From: an uncultured Phaeodactylibacter sp.
GTDB taxonomy: Bacteria; Bacteroidota; Bacteroidia; Chitinophagales; Saprospiraceae
Direction of reading: 5' to 3'
Assembly: GCA_913057245.1 (NCBI GenBank)
Contig: CAJXNH010000005.1
Location: 62,001 to 126,000, forward strand
DNA length: 64,000 nt
Below are positions 54,275-63,084 of this stretch, in pieces; positions within the stretch are counted from its first letter, which is position 1, and each line of letters begins with the position of its first letter. Under the pieces are notes generated by a model. That model did no database searches, was not told the origin of the DNA, and worked only from the letters and a program-made list of their open reading frames with translations. Position numbers and translations under genes: made by a program.

Positions 54275-55297
54275 ATGATCAATCTAATCAGTGATACAGT
54301 CACCAAGCCTACCCCGGGGATGCTGGAAGCGATGATGCAGGCAGAGGTGGGGGACGATGTTTTTGGGGAAGACCCTACCGTGAATGCGCTGGAAGAAAAA
54401 GTGGCACAGATGTTTGGCAAGGAAGCCGCCTTGTATTGCCCTTCCGGTACAATGACCAATCAGATTGCCATCAAAGTGCATACCCAACCACTGGACGAGG
54501 TGATCTGTGATGAGTACTCCCACATCTATCAATATGAGACGGCAGGGTATGCCTATAATTCCGGTGTGGGCATCAACCTGATTAAAGGTGCCAATGGGAA
54601 AATTACAGCCGAACAGGTAGCCGCTGCCATTAAGCCTAGATATGACTGGCTGCCCATCAGCCGTCTGGTGGTTTTGGAGAATACCTGTAATAAAGGAGGG
54701 GGCAGTTACTACACCCTGGACGAAATTCACCCTATTCAAGCGCTGTGCCGGGAAAAAGGCCTGGCGTTGCACCTGGATGGCGCAAGGCTGTTCAATGCGC
54801 TGGTGGAAACGGGGGAACGCACTCAGGAAGTGGGGGCACATTTCGATAGCATTTCTCTGTGCTTGTCTAAAGGGCTTGGCGCCCCGGTAGGATCTGTCCT
54901 GACGGGAACAAGAAACTTCATACAACAGGCCCGGCGCTTGCGCAAAGTAATGGGGGGCGGTATGCGGCAGGCGGGCTATTTAGCGGCAGCTTGTATTTAT
55001 GCGCTGGATCATCAGGTGGAACGGCTGCGGGAAGACAATGAGCGTGCCCGCCGGATAGGGGAGTTGCTGCAGGGGCTGAACTACGTGGAGAGCGTTCGGC
55101 CGGTACAGTCCAATATTCTGATTTTTGACCTGGTGGAAGGCTTGACTGCTGACAAGTTTTTGGAGGAGTTGAAGGGCAGAGGGATCAATGCCTCAGCATT
55201 TGGCCCTCAGACCGTCCGCTTCGTGACCCATCTGGACTTTACAGCGGACATGATGGATCGGGTACTGACTATTCTGGAGCAGATAGAATCAAAATGA
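54275..55297 (+). CDS. ltaE: Threonine aldolase (low-specificity, PLP-dependent)
   Basis: The 340-residue fold-type I enzyme splits threonine or allo-threonine into glycine and acetaldehyde. It begins [20 protein letters not shown] and shows [53 protein letters not shown] and the PLP lysine K199 ([14 protein letters not shown]). The start at 54275 is used because an earlier in-frame GTG at 54218 lies in the rpoC terminator and adds residues foreign to the family. Confidence 0.92.
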   Translation: MINLISDTVTKPTPGMLEAMMQAEVGDDVFGEDPTVNALEEKVAQMFGKEAALYCPSGTMTNQIAIKVHTQPLDEVICDEYSHIYQYETAGYAYNSGVGINLIKGANGKITAEQVAAAIKPRYDWLPISRLVVLENTCNKGGGSYYTLDEIHPIQALCREKGLALHLDGARLFNALVETGERTQEVGAHFDSISLCLSKGLGAPVGSVLTGTRNFIQQARRLRKVMGGGMRQAGYLAAACIYALDHQVERLREDNERARRIGELLQGLNYVESVRPVQSNILIFDLVEGLTADKFLEELKGRGINASAFGPQTVRFVTHLDFTADMMDRVLTILEQIESK

Positions 55298-55350
55298 CGC
55301 GCATGGGTAGGCAGATGGCGTTTGAGGGAGGTAAAATGGGTATGAGGTTA

Positions 55351-55941
55351 CTATGACTCCTGCTGACGCCGGTCAATCTCATCCCGAATCTCCGCTGCCC
55401 GCTCGTAGTTTTCCTCGTTAAGCACTTCGTCCAGCATTTTGCGCAGATCTTCGACGGAATAGGAGGAAAGGCTGGCTTTTCTCTCAGGTACCTCGGCTTC
55501 TTCAGGTTCACCCATGTCTTCGTCTCCCTCATCTTCCAGGACTACGCCGGCAGCATCAAGAATAAACTCATAGGTATAAATCGGGCAATCGAAACGCACC
55601 GCCATGGCGAGGGCATCGGAAGTGCGGGAGTCGACTTCGATGATTTCACCGTCTTTAATGCAAATCAGGCGGGCGTAAAAAATTCCGTCCAGCAAGTTAT
55701 TGATGACCACCTCTTTGAGCTCGATATTGAAAGTCTCCAGCGTATTCTTGAAAAGGTCGTGGGTAAGCGGGCGGTTTGGAGTCATACGCTCCATCGCAAC
55801 GGCAATAGCCTGAGCCTCAAAGCTGCCGATGACAATGGGCAGGCGGCGTGAGCCTCCCTGTTCTCCAAGGACCACCGCATAATTGTGGGATTGGGTTACG
55901 CTGTGAGATAAAGCAACGATATCGAGTTCTATCTTTCTCAT
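55351..55941 (-). CDS. Bifunctional nuclease (BFN/DUF151) domain protein with UVR motif
   Basis: The 196-residue protein has an N-terminal BFN domain (~1-135): IELDIVALSHSVTQSHNYAV, LPIVIGSFEAQAIAVAMERM, RPLTHDLFKNTL and EVDSRTSDALAMAVRFDCPI. An acidic linker (EDEGDEDMGEPEEAEVPE) leads to a UvrB/UvrC-type UVR motif (LRKMLDEVLNEENYERAAEI). The BFN domain has been linked to RNase/DNase activity in plants; the bacterial role is unclear. No partners are adjacent in an obvious operon. Confidence 0.9.
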   Translation of the reverse strand: MRKIELDIVALSHSVTQSHNYAVVLGEQGGSRRLPIVIGSFEAQAIAVAMERMTPNRPLTHDLFKNTLETFNIELKEVVINNLLDGIFYARLICIKDGEIIEVDSRTSDALAMAVRFDCPIYTYEFILDAAGVVLEDEGDEDMGEPEEAEVPERKASLSSYSVEDLRKMLDEVLNEENYERAAEIRDEIDRRQQES

Positions 55942-56079
55942 CTGGTTTGCGTCATGACGTTTAAGGACCTAATACCTTCAGAACAATTCCTGCAAAAGGT
56001 AGTTTAGGCACGCTAAGATACTCTTTGCGAGGCGCAAAGGTAATAAAATTGGCAGGCTTTCCCTTAAAAATAGCGAATT

Positions 56080-56838
56080 CTATCGGCGTTTAGCTTCATT
56101 CCAGAGCGCATCCATCTCTTCCAGGCTCATTTCCGTCAAGGCGCGGTCAGCATGTGCCTCAATGTACTCAAAGCGCTGCTTGAATTTCTGATTGACGCGC
56201 TCCAGGGCGGTCTCGGGGTCAATACCTTCAAACCGGGCGTAGTTGATCAGTGAAAACAACACATCACCAAACTCCTCTTCTTTTTTTTCTTGTGACAACC
56301 CCTGCTCGCTTGCTTCTCTGAATTCCTCCATTTCCTCTACTACCTTATCCCAGACCTGCGCCTTGTTTTCCCACTCAAAGCCCACTTGTTTGGTCTTTTC
56401 CTGCATGCGGTAGGCTTTTACCATGGCAGGCAGGGAACGAGGGACACCGGCGAGGACGGACTTTTTGCCTTCCTGCAGCTTGAGTTGCTCCCAGTTCTTC
56501 TTGACGGTCTCTTCGTCCTCGGCTTGCACGTCCCCGTAAATGTGGGGGTGGCGCTTGATGAGCTTTTCGCAAACGGCATTCAGCGCGTCCGCGATGTCGA
56601 AAGCGCCCTTTTCATCAGCTATCCTGGCGTAAAACACCATGTGCAGGAGCAAATCACCAATTTCCTCCTTGATTTCCGGCAGGTCTTCGTCCAGGATCGC
56701 ATCTGCCAGCTCGTAGGTTTCCTCAATCGTTAAATTGCGCAGGCTCTGAAAGGTCTGCTTGCGGTCCCAGGGGCACTGTTCCCGCAGCTCATCCATTATA
56801 TTCAGCAATCGGGCAAAAGCATCGAGTTTATGTTGCAT
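56080..56838 (-). CDS. mazG: Nucleoside triphosphate pyrophosphohydrolase MazG
   Basis: The 252-residue enzyme hydrolyses non-canonical NTPs to NMP and pyrophosphate. The N-terminal MazG domain reads LREQCPWDRKQTFQSLRNLT, IEETYELADAILDEDLPEIK and EEIGDLLLHMVFYARIADEK (EExxE..ExxD metal motif). A second MazG repeat follows at ~165-235 (KVVEEMEEFREA; EEFGDVLFSLINYAR). Two-domain architecture matches E. coli MazG. It is divergent from the small Cys-containing membrane protein gene, whose promoter overlaps its start. Confidence 0.94.
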   Translation of the reverse strand: MQHKLDAFARLLNIMDELREQCPWDRKQTFQSLRNLTIEETYELADAILDEDLPEIKEEIGDLLLHMVFYARIADEKGAFDIADALNAVCEKLIKRHPHIYGDVQAEDEETVKKNWEQLKLQEGKKSVLAGVPRSLPAMVKAYRMQEKTKQVGFEWENKAQVWDKVVEEMEEFREASEQGLSQEKKEEEFGDVLFSLINYARFEGIDPETALERVNQKFKQRFEYIEAHADRALTEMSLEEMDALWNEAKRR

Positions 56839-56861
56839 GGTGTGGTTTTTTTGTAATTTTG
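56833..56861 (+). promoter_or_regulatory. Promoter of the small Cys-containing membrane protein gene
   Basis: TTG at 56833-56835, an 18-bp spacer and TAATTTTG at 56854-56861 match the consensus. The -33 element overlaps the mazG start codon on the other strand. Confidence 0.6.
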
Positions 56862-56945
56862 CACCCGCAAAGGTAGGGCTTCCTGCGGAGTTATGAACTG
56901 TGCCGGGCTACTACTTGTTTAGCACCGTAAAGAAGAAAGATAACC

Positions 56946-57170
56946 ATGGAGTATTTGTATGTCCTCGGAATCATTTTTGTAGTATTTGGTATCAGTTTTG
57001 CCCTGATTAATGTGCGGCAGATTATGACTGGCAATGAGTTTCGGGGAACCTGCGCGACCAATAACCCCATGCTGAAAAGTGAAGTGGGAGAATGTACTGT
57101 TTGTGGCAAAAAACCTGACGAAGAATGTAAGATGCCGGAACCAGGCAAGGGGGGGCTAAATGCAGCCTAG
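56946..57170 (+). CDS. Small conserved membrane protein with a C-terminal Cys motif
   Basis: The 74-residue protein has one N-terminal transmembrane segment (YLYVLGIIFVVFGISFALIN) and a soluble tail with four cysteines: GTCATNNPML, CTVCGKKPDEEC. Spacing suggests metal or disulfide binding. Similar small proteins occur widely in Bacteroidota without known function. A consensus promoter lies upstream, supporting expression. Confidence 0.85.
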   Translation: MEYLYVLGIIFVVFGISFALINVRQIMTGNEFRGTCATNNPMLKSEVGECTVCGKKPDEECKMPEPGKGGLNAA

Positions 57171-57189
57171 TTTTGGCATTTTCTGTGGG

Positions 57190-57849
57190 TCAGGCTTTGC
57201 GCTTGCCCCACAGAGAATACCCAAAGGAGTAAGTGGCCAACAGACTGCCAACAACCAATGCTGGCACCGATAGCCATTCCGGAGCAATAAACGGGCCCAT
57301 CAACACACTAATAAAAGTCGCTCCAATCCACCGGGCATTCGGGTTGTCTGTCCCCTCATGATTTTCCCACCCCAACAGATACAGCAACCACACATAGCCA
57401 TAACGCATTCCACCCGCCAGAAGCATCCACCCGCCAACAAGACCTTCCTGATAATGAATCCCAGCAAGTAGAGCGCTCATCAGGGCATCCGTTTCTACAT
57501 CCAGCAAACCACCAACAGCCGTAGACTGCTGATAACGGCGCGCCAGGTATCCGTCAATGCCATCTGATATAATTACGGTCAGGAAAAGTAGGAAAACAAT
57601 ATAGTCCGGCCACTGGTGGTGGCTATAGGCTGCGTACAGGAGCAGAGCCCACCGCGCAAGGGTAACCCAGTTGGCATATCCTCCAAAGGGGCGTAACCGC
57701 CGCAGTACAGGGGCGTGAGTAGCTACCAACCAGCTAAAAGTGACCAGAGAAACCCCCAGCACAGGCCACCAAAGCCCAGTCCAGCCCAATAGGATTAAAG
57801 CGGCTAGCATGAGGGCTGCGTGTAGCCGCATCCAGGTATTATCCCTCAT
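57190..57849 (-). CDS. CDP-alcohol phosphatidyltransferase family protein
   Basis: The 219-residue inner-membrane enzyme transfers a phosphatidyl group from a CDP-activated lipid to an alcohol. The full signature D-G-x2-A-R-x8-G-x3-D-x3-D is present as DGYLARRYQQSTAVGG followed by LLDVETD (~95-120), surrounded by about six hydrophobic helices. The acceptor (glycerol phosphate, serine, inositol or other) cannot be told. It overlaps the upstream methyltransferase gene by 11 bp, indicating co-transcription. Confidence 0.9.
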   Translation of the reverse strand: MRDNTWMRLHAALMLAALILLGWTGLWWPVLGVSLVTFSWLVATHAPVLRRLRPFGGYANWVTLARWALLLYAAYSHHQWPDYIVFLLFLTVIISDGIDGYLARRYQQSTAVGGLLDVETDALMSALLAGIHYQEGLVGGWMLLAGGMRYGYVWLLYLLGWENHEGTDNPNARWIGATFISVLMGPFIAPEWLSVPALVVGSLLATYSFGYSLWGKRKA

Positions 57850-58729
57850 AAACAGGAGCAGTGAAAAAGTCAGAATGCGCCACCGATAACCGAAGCTGTT
57901 GCGACTGAAGCTGCACTTTTTTTCGTTGGAGCCATGCGTCCAACCCTTTACCGGAGTGTCCCATACTTTTCATTTCCAGAAGGCTTTGCTCTAAAAACTG
58001 TAGCATGTGGCCGTGCATGAAGGTATCTGCCGGCTCAATTTGCCACCGGCTTGGTGCGCGTAGCATTTGTGCGGTTGGCAGCTGCGCATACTCCTTTTCT
58101 AAAAAGTCACTGCACCTGGGGCCGAGCGCTTTGCCAAAGTCCTGTTCCCGTTGCATGTGCGTTTCATAAAGCCTGATCCAGTGGTCATCTTCTGCATCAG
58201 CGGGGAGGTATGCCATGCTCTCGTAGTTCAGGGTAGTCAGTAAAGCCAACCGGTTTTGATGGAAGGTTTGTACCAAATCGCTCAGCATTTGTCCACTGAG
58301 CAAGTCAAATACTGCTGATGCCGTAACCATGTGATACCGGTCCGGTTGCAATAGTTGGGGTAATTCGAGGAAAGAGCCCTGTAGGAGCTGCACTTGAATG
58401 TGCTGATCATTACGCCGAAAGTCCAGATTTTGCCCATTTTCCTGAACGCCATAGCCCTTGGCAGCAGCCCAGATTTTGAGGCGTTCGCGTGCTCGTTTCA
58501 GCAGGTTCGGGTTGAGTTCGACAAGCGCCCACTGCTGCGACTGCGGGAACTTTTCTGAAAGGTAAATGAAGTTAGCGCCCGTGCCGGCACCGATATCAAT
58601 GATGGAGACACTGGGATGTTGAGCGAAATACTGCAGGCAGGCTGCTTCCACTTTTGGGTTTCGGGCGGCGACGTCAAAGCGGTAGCGCTCTTCGAGCCAG
58701 TCCGTTGCAAATTGGGTATCTGTTGGCAA
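57839..58729 (-). CDS. SAM-dependent class I methyltransferase
   Basis: The 296-residue protein has a Rossmann methyltransferase core: SIIDIGAGTGANFIYL (motif I, ~40) and WALVELNPNLLKRARERLKI (motif II acid). HMVTASAVFDLLSGQMLSDL (motif IV region) follows. The start is a TTG at 58729 (MPTDTQF), since a TAA lies three codons upstream and no ATG is near. The substrate is unknown; translational coupling to a CDP-alcohol phosphatidyltransferase suggests a lipid or alcohol head group. Confidence 0.85.
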   Translation of the reverse strand: MPTDTQFATDWLEERYRFDVAARNPKVEAACLQYFAQHPSVSIIDIGAGTGANFIYLSEKFPQSQQWALVELNPNLLKRARERLKIWAAAKGYGVQENGQNLDFRRNDQHIQVQLLQGSFLELPQLLQPDRYHMVTASAVFDLLSGQMLSDLVQTFHQNRLALLTTLNYESMAYLPADAEDDHWIRLYETHMQREQDFGKALGPRCSDFLEKEYAQLPTAQMLRAPSRWQIEPADTFMHGHMLQFLEQSLLEMKSMGHSGKGLDAWLQRKKVQLQSQQLRLSVAHSDFFTAPVYEG

Positions 58730-58782
58730 AATCTTTTATCTGCCTAACTGTTGAGAAGGGAGAGGTGTTCAGCAAAATACAG

Positions 58783-59145
58783 TTAATAATTTCCGACCGA
58801 CAGCATGACCAGGGTGCAGCCCACTTCAACTTCTACGCCTTTGTCTTTCGCCATTTGGATAAGCTCCAGGTTCTCTGTGCCAGGATTAAAGATCAGCCGC
58901 TTAGGGTTTAGGCTGAAAATGTAATCGTAGTACTGTGGCTGCCGCGGTGGACTCAGGTAAAGTGTAATAGTATGGACATCCTCCACCTCAGGGGTGCCTT
59001 TGATGATTTCGATGCCATCAATCTCACCGTCTTTTACACCAATAGGCACTGCCTCGTGTCCTTTGGAAGCCAACTGCTGAACGGCTGCATAGGAATAACG
59101 TATTGGTTTGGGAGAAGCACCAAGGACCACAGTTTTTTTCATCAC
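58783..59145 (-). CDS. CoA-binding domain protein (YccU-like)
   Basis: The 120-residue single-domain Rossmann protein begins MMKKTVVLGASPKPIRYSYA; the second ATG may be the true start. It contains GHEAVPIGVKDGEIDGIEII and RLIFNPGTENLELIQMAKDK, with a conserved cysteine in VEVGCTLVML, as in CoA-binding proteins related to succinyl-CoA ligase alpha subunits. The ligand and process are unknown. Confidence 0.88.
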   Translation of the reverse strand: MMKKTVVLGASPKPIRYSYAAVQQLASKGHEAVPIGVKDGEIDGIEIIKGTPEVEDVHTITLYLSPPRQPQYYDYIFSLNPKRLIFNPGTENLELIQMAKDKGVEVEVGCTLVMLSVGNY

Positions 59146-59332
59146 TTATGAGATTCTTTTGCATAAAAACACCTGGAGTAAGATAGAGTTTTTTACCGTA
59201 TTCCATCATCATTGAATATCTTACGTACAAACAAATCAGCATGATTAAGCCATATCCGAAAACTTTATCCCGGGGAGCCAGCAATACGGTGATTGCGCTA
59301 TCCCCGACCGAGGTGTGAAGGCCCGCCCGCTG

Positions 59333-60163
59333 TTACAACCTCTCGATAAGTTCCTGGCTTAGCCCTGTCAGCTCAGCGATTGTAGGCGTATCAAAGCCTT
59401 TGGTTTTCATGCTGCGGGCTATGGAAAGGGCTTTCTTTTCTTCCCCCTCCGAATAGGCGTCTTCAATCAAGGTGCGCTCGCTGCTGATGCTGTCCCAGTA
59501 CTTGTCATACGTAGCCAGTTCTTCCCTGGTGAATGCACTTTCCTGCAAATGCTCGATTGCTTCCCGTACTTCGGGGATTTCCAAGAGGTCAGCGGGGAGT
59601 TGCTCCGTACCGTCTTCTATTTCGGTAAGGTACCGGAGCCAGAGGATCTGGAGTTTCTTTTCCGTGAGGTTTTGTGCCTTGAATTTGGGTAACTCCACAA
59701 AGACAAACTGAAGCCCGTCAATGCGTCTTTCCGGATATTCAGTATGTACAATAGCGTAGTGGTGATAGTACTGCCCGGTATTGGGCTCAAAGTCTTCATT
59801 GACGAGGCTGAGGGCGTAGACCGGCTTCAGCCCTTTGTACTCATGCCCCCGGTCTAACTGTTTCACGTAAGCTTTAGAGGCATTGAAGAGGACTCGGTTT
59901 TTGAAGCTGTCGGTCCAGAGCATCTGCATTTCCACAATAAACTGCCGTCCCCGGTTGTCGGTGCAGCGGACATCCACAATAGAGTTTTTGAGCAGAGGGA
60001 TATTAGGCACGAGCTCAGCTGGAATGTATTCGATATGCTCTATCTGTTGCCCCTCCGCCAATGGCAGCAACGCATTAAGAAAGCTGCGCAGCAGGTGCGG
60101 GTGCTCTCCAAAGACCTTCTTAAAGGTCAGGTCATTTTTTGGGTCCAGATACCTCATACTCAA
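59333..60163 (-). CDS. Rpn-family recombination-promoting nuclease / PD-(D/E)XK transposase-like protein
   Basis: The 276-residue protein begins MSMRYLDPKNDLTFKKVFGE, the hallmark of the Rpn/PDDEXK_2 family. The PD-(D/E)XK core is seen as NSIVDVRCTDNRGRQFIVEM followed by Q (D then E-x-Q). KPVYALSLVNEDF and DGLQFVFVELPKF continue the domain. The C-terminal ~60 residues are helical with EGEEKKALSIARSMKTKGFD. Family members promote RecA-independent recombination or defence. It is a single copy with no inverted repeats seen. M3 is an alternative start. Confidence 0.9.
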   Translation of the reverse strand: MSMRYLDPKNDLTFKKVFGEHPHLLRSFLNALLPLAEGQQIEHIEYIPAELVPNIPLLKNSIVDVRCTDNRGRQFIVEMQMLWTDSFKNRVLFNASKAYVKQLDRGHEYKGLKPVYALSLVNEDFEPNTGQYYHHYAIVHTEYPERRIDGLQFVFVELPKFKAQNLTEKKLQILWLRYLTEIEDGTEQLPADLLEIPEVREAIEHLQESAFTREELATYDKYWDSISSERTLIEDAYSEGEEKKALSIARSMKTKGFDTPTIAELTGLSQELIERL

Positions 60164-60201
60164 AAATACAAAAAAAGGGTGGGTTGGGTTCCAAAATAAA
60201 A

Positions 60202-60228
60202 AAGGGCCCGGCTTTCGCCAGAACCCTT
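60202..60228 (-). terminator. Minus-strand intrinsic terminator after the E2 gene
   Basis: On the minus strand AAGGGTTCTGGC-GAAA-GCCGGGCCCTT forms a GNRA-capped stem with one bulge, followed by TTTTTATTTT. Confidence 0.8.
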
Positions 60229-60255
60229 ATGCATTCATTTATAGCTGGTTGGTTT

Positions 60256-61593
60256 TTACACCAAAATCCGGATAGGATCTTCCAGAATATCTTTAATGGT
60301 ATTGAGGAAAGCGGCGCCAGTCGCTCCGTCCACTACGCGGTGGTCGCAGGACAGCGTTACTTTCATCATGTTGCCCACAGCCAGTTCTCCGTCCTTCACA
60401 ATAGGCTTCTGAATGATGCCGCCAACTGCAAGGATACAGCTATCTGGTGGGTTGATGATGGCCGTGAATTCTTCAATGCCGAACATGCCCAGATTAGAGA
60501 TGGTAAAGGTATTGCCTTGCATCTCTTCAGTAGACAGTTTGCGGTTTTTCGCTTTGCCGGCGAGGGTCTTGACTTCGGTATTGATTTGCGACAGTGATTT
60601 CATGTCTGCAAAGCGGATAACCGGTACAAGCAGCCCTTCGTCTACGGCAACAGCCACGCCAACATTCACATCCTTGTTCTTACGGATCTTATCGCCCAGC
60701 CAGGAAGAGTTGATCGCAGGGTGCTGACGCAGTGCTACGGCACAGGCTTTGACCACCAGGTCGTTGAAGGAAATCTTGGTTGGAGCCACTTCATTAAGGC
60801 GTTTGCGCACCTTCATGGCATTATCCATATTGATTTCTACGGTCAGGTAGAAGTGCGGAGCAGAGAATTTGCTTTCACCAAGCCGGCGTGCAATGGTCTT
60901 GCGCATTTGGCTGATGGGCTGATCCTCGTAGTTGTCACCGCTGGCAGAAATAGAAAACTCAGGAACTTTAGCTGCCGGAGCTTCCTGCTGTGGTGCAGGC
61001 GGTGCTGCAGGTGCCTCGGGCGCTGCAGCCGGAGCAGGTTGTGGAGCCGGAGCAGCTTGTTGTTGCTCGATCGCCTCCTCAATATCTTTTTTGACGATAC
61101 GGCCGCCATCTCCGGAGCCATTCACCTGAGCGAGGTCGATGTTCGCTTCTTTAGCCATACTGCGGGCGAGAGGAGAAGCCTTGATTCGCTTATCGCTATC
61201 TGATCCGCTGTCATCTGAAGATGCAGAGGCTGCGGGGCTGCCGGAAGTCTCTTCTTCCTTTGGTGCCGTAGCTTCCTCGTCCCCGGAATCGTCGCTACTG
61301 TCATCAGCGCCTCCATTTTCGGAAGCAGATTGCTCGATGGCAGCTTTCCAGTCTTCGCCTTCTTCTCCGATTACGGCAATGACATCGTTAATCGGTACAG
61401 GACCTTCTTTTACTGCGATGTGGAGGAGTACCCCATCAAAGTAGCTGTCGAGCTCCATGGTAGCTTTATCGGTCTCCACTTCCGCCAGCGTTTCGCCAGC
61501 TTCCACTTCTTCACCTTCTTCCTTGAGCCAGCTCACAATATTGCCCTCTTCCATTGTGTCGCTCATTCGGGGCATTCTGATGACTTCTGCCAT
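60256..61593 (-). CDS. pdhC: Pyruvate dehydrogenase complex E2 (dihydrolipoamide acetyltransferase)
   Basis: The 445-residue core subunit transfers acetyl from lipoyl-lysine to CoA. A single lipoyl domain occupies ~1-78 (MPRMSDTMEEGNIVSWL; lipoylated K43 in ETDKATME). An acidic Ser/Asp linker (~90-135) precedes the peripheral-subunit binding domain at 136-175 (RIKASPLARSMAKEANIDLA). A Pro/Ala linker and the catalytic domain follow, with DHRVVDGATGAAF near the end and the final ILV. MPRMSDTMEEG indicates PDH-type rather than oxoglutarate-type E2. E1 and E3 genes are not in this window. Confidence 0.93.
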   Translation of the reverse strand: MAEVIRMPRMSDTMEEGNIVSWLKEEGEEVEAGETLAEVETDKATMELDSYFDGVLLHIAVKEGPVPINDVIAVIGEEGEDWKAAIEQSASENGGADDSSDDSGDEEATAPKEEETSGSPAASASSDDSGSDSDKRIKASPLARSMAKEANIDLAQVNGSGDGGRIVKKDIEEAIEQQQAAPAPQPAPAAAPEAPAAPPAPQQEAPAAKVPEFSISASGDNYEDQPISQMRKTIARRLGESKFSAPHFYLTVEINMDNAMKVRKRLNEVAPTKISFNDLVVKACAVALRQHPAINSSWLGDKIRKNKDVNVGVAVAVDEGLLVPVIRFADMKSLSQINTEVKTLAGKAKNRKLSTEEMQGNTFTISNLGMFGIEEFTAIINPPDSCILAVGGIIQKPIVKDGELAVGNMMKVTLSCDHRVVDGATGAAFLNTIKDILEDPIRILV

Positions 61594-61696
61594 ACGATTG
61601 TGTATTTTGGTAGTTGATCTTTTGTTAATACCTGGTGTAATTGATACACTAAGTGCAAAGAAAATGATTATTGCTCAATAATTAAAACCCACCCGC

Positions 61697-62377
61697 TTAG
61701 TTAGGGTTCACAGGGGGGAGATTCAATACTTTTTGAACGGCGGCCAGCATTTCGGGCAGAGGACGGAAACCGGTAGCAATCAGGTGAAACTGATCGCCGG
61801 TTTTCATAAAGCAGGTGGGAAAACCACGAACGCCAATTTGTGCGGTGATTTGGAATTCCTCTTCTGCTTTTTGCCGGTAAGCCAGGTCTTTCATCATCTT
61901 GGTGAATGACGGGCCGTCCATCCCGATTTGCTCCGCATAGGGCGCGTAAGCCTGGGCTTCAGCCGGCGGTATCCCATCGAAGTAAACTGCTCGCTGCAAA
62001 AGATGAGCAAATTCCACCTGTTTGTCAGGTACCTGCTCCTTGGCAATCGCCATTGCCACCGCTGCGGGTACCGAGGTGAAGACCGCTCTGCCGTTTGCAA
62101 GCGTGCCTTCCAAAAAGTCAGGGCCAAAAGTAACGCCGGTACGCTCTTCTACTGTCCGGTAGGCTTCACTAATGTAACCGGCCACTTCTCCAATGCGCCC
62201 CGCCAGGTCGCCGGTAATCATGCCACCGGAGATGACCTCGAAATCCATTTTGGATTCAAACTGTTGGTACAACTGATGGATGACCGGGCTGAAGCCATAG
62301 CACCAGCCGCAGAGGGCGTCGTAGAAATAGAAAAAAGCAGGCTTATCCTGCCCAAATTCGCCAAATGACCGGGTCAT
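61697..62377 (-). CDS. DsbA-family (FrnE-like) oxidoreductase
   Basis: The 226-residue thioredoxin-fold protein carries the CxxC motif CGWC (C23, C26) in FYFYDALCGWCYGFSPVIHQ and the cis-Pro region RGFPTCFM. A helical insertion is typical of the FrnE/DsbA group (EFAHLLQRAVYFDGIPPAEA). No signal peptide is present, so it is probably cytoplasmic and acts on thiols or as an isomerase. It is divergent from recR. Confidence 0.9.
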   Translation of the reverse strand: MTRSFGEFGQDKPAFFYFYDALCGWCYGFSPVIHQLYQQFESKMDFEVISGGMITGDLAGRIGEVAGYISEAYRTVEERTGVTFGPDFLEGTLANGRAVFTSVPAAVAMAIAKEQVPDKQVEFAHLLQRAVYFDGIPPAEAQAYAPYAEQIGMDGPSFTKMMKDLAYRQKAEEEFQITAQIGVRGFPTCFMKTGDQFHLIATGFRPLPEMLAAVQKVLNLPPVNPN

Positions 62378-62457
62378 GTTTACTAAGTTTGTTACTCAAG
62401 ACAAGGTATGAAGGGGGGAATTGTTTGCCTGGCATCGCGTTTTCCCCTGGTAATTGC

Positions 62458-62465
62458 TAATTTTG
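62458..62465 (+). promoter_or_regulatory. -7 element of recR (TAATTTTG)
   Basis: This exact TAnnTTTG lies six bases before the ATG at 62471. It supports that start over an in-frame ATG at 62408 and implies a very short leader. Confidence 0.5.
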
Positions 62466-62470
62466 AATCC

Positions 62471-63079
62471 ATGAATTTCTCGTCCAAACATATCGAATCA
62501 GCGGTCAATGCCTTCGCTACCCTGCCTGGTATTGGCAAGAAGACGGCCCTGCGCCTTGTCCTCCACTTTACGCAGCAGCCCGAGGAAGTTGCGGAGCAGT
62601 TTGCGGAAGCGATCGTCAACATGCGGAAAAATATCCGGCAGTGCGAGCGCTGCTATAACCTGTCGGATGACCGGCTCTGCACCATCTGCGCGGATAAACG
62701 CCGGGAAGAAGGGACCATCTGTGTGGTGGAAAGCATACGAGACGTGATGGCCATTGAGGATACCGGGCAGTACCGGGGGCTGTACCATGTTCTGGGCGGC
62801 GTCATTTCCCCAATTGAGGGGGTGGGTCCGGAAGACCTGACCATTGACCCTTTGCTGGAGCGTATTGAGAAAGATGAGGTCAAAGAGTTAATTATGGCCA
62901 TCAGTCCCACTATTGAAGGCGATACGACGACCTTTTATATCTCCAAAAAGCTGGAAGGCAAGGAAGTACAGGTAAGCACCATCGCCCGTGGCGTTTCCTT
63001 CGGCGGCGAGCTGGAATATGCGGATGAACTGACCCTGGGGCGGTCGATTGTGGCGCGGCAGCCTTACAACAAAGCATAG
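62471..63079 (+). CDS. recR: Recombination protein RecR
   Basis: The 202-residue protein acts with RecO (and RecF) to load RecA at gaps. It begins MNFSSKHIESAVNAFATLPG and shows the HhH (GIGKKTALRLVLHF), the zinc finger (CERCYNL...CTIC) and the Toprim domain (ICVVESIRDVMAIEDTGQYR, YHVLGGVISPIEGVGPEDL), ending with Walker-like VSFGGELEYADELTLGRSI. The glycosyltransferase gene begins 5 bp after the stop. Confidence 0.95.
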   Translation: MNFSSKHIESAVNAFATLPGIGKKTALRLVLHFTQQPEEVAEQFAEAIVNMRKNIRQCERCYNLSDDRLCTICADKRREEGTICVVESIRDVMAIEDTGQYRGLYHVLGGVISPIEGVGPEDLTIDPLLERIEKDEVKELIMAISPTIEGDTTTFYISKKLEGKEVQVSTIARGVSFGGELEYADELTLGRSIVARQPYNKA

Positions 63080-63084
63080 CTTTA

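Noticed and set aside
59333-60163. Insertion sequence because of the transposase-like family name
   Set aside because: No terminal inverted repeats or target duplications flank the gene; Rpn-family genes are often stand-alone.
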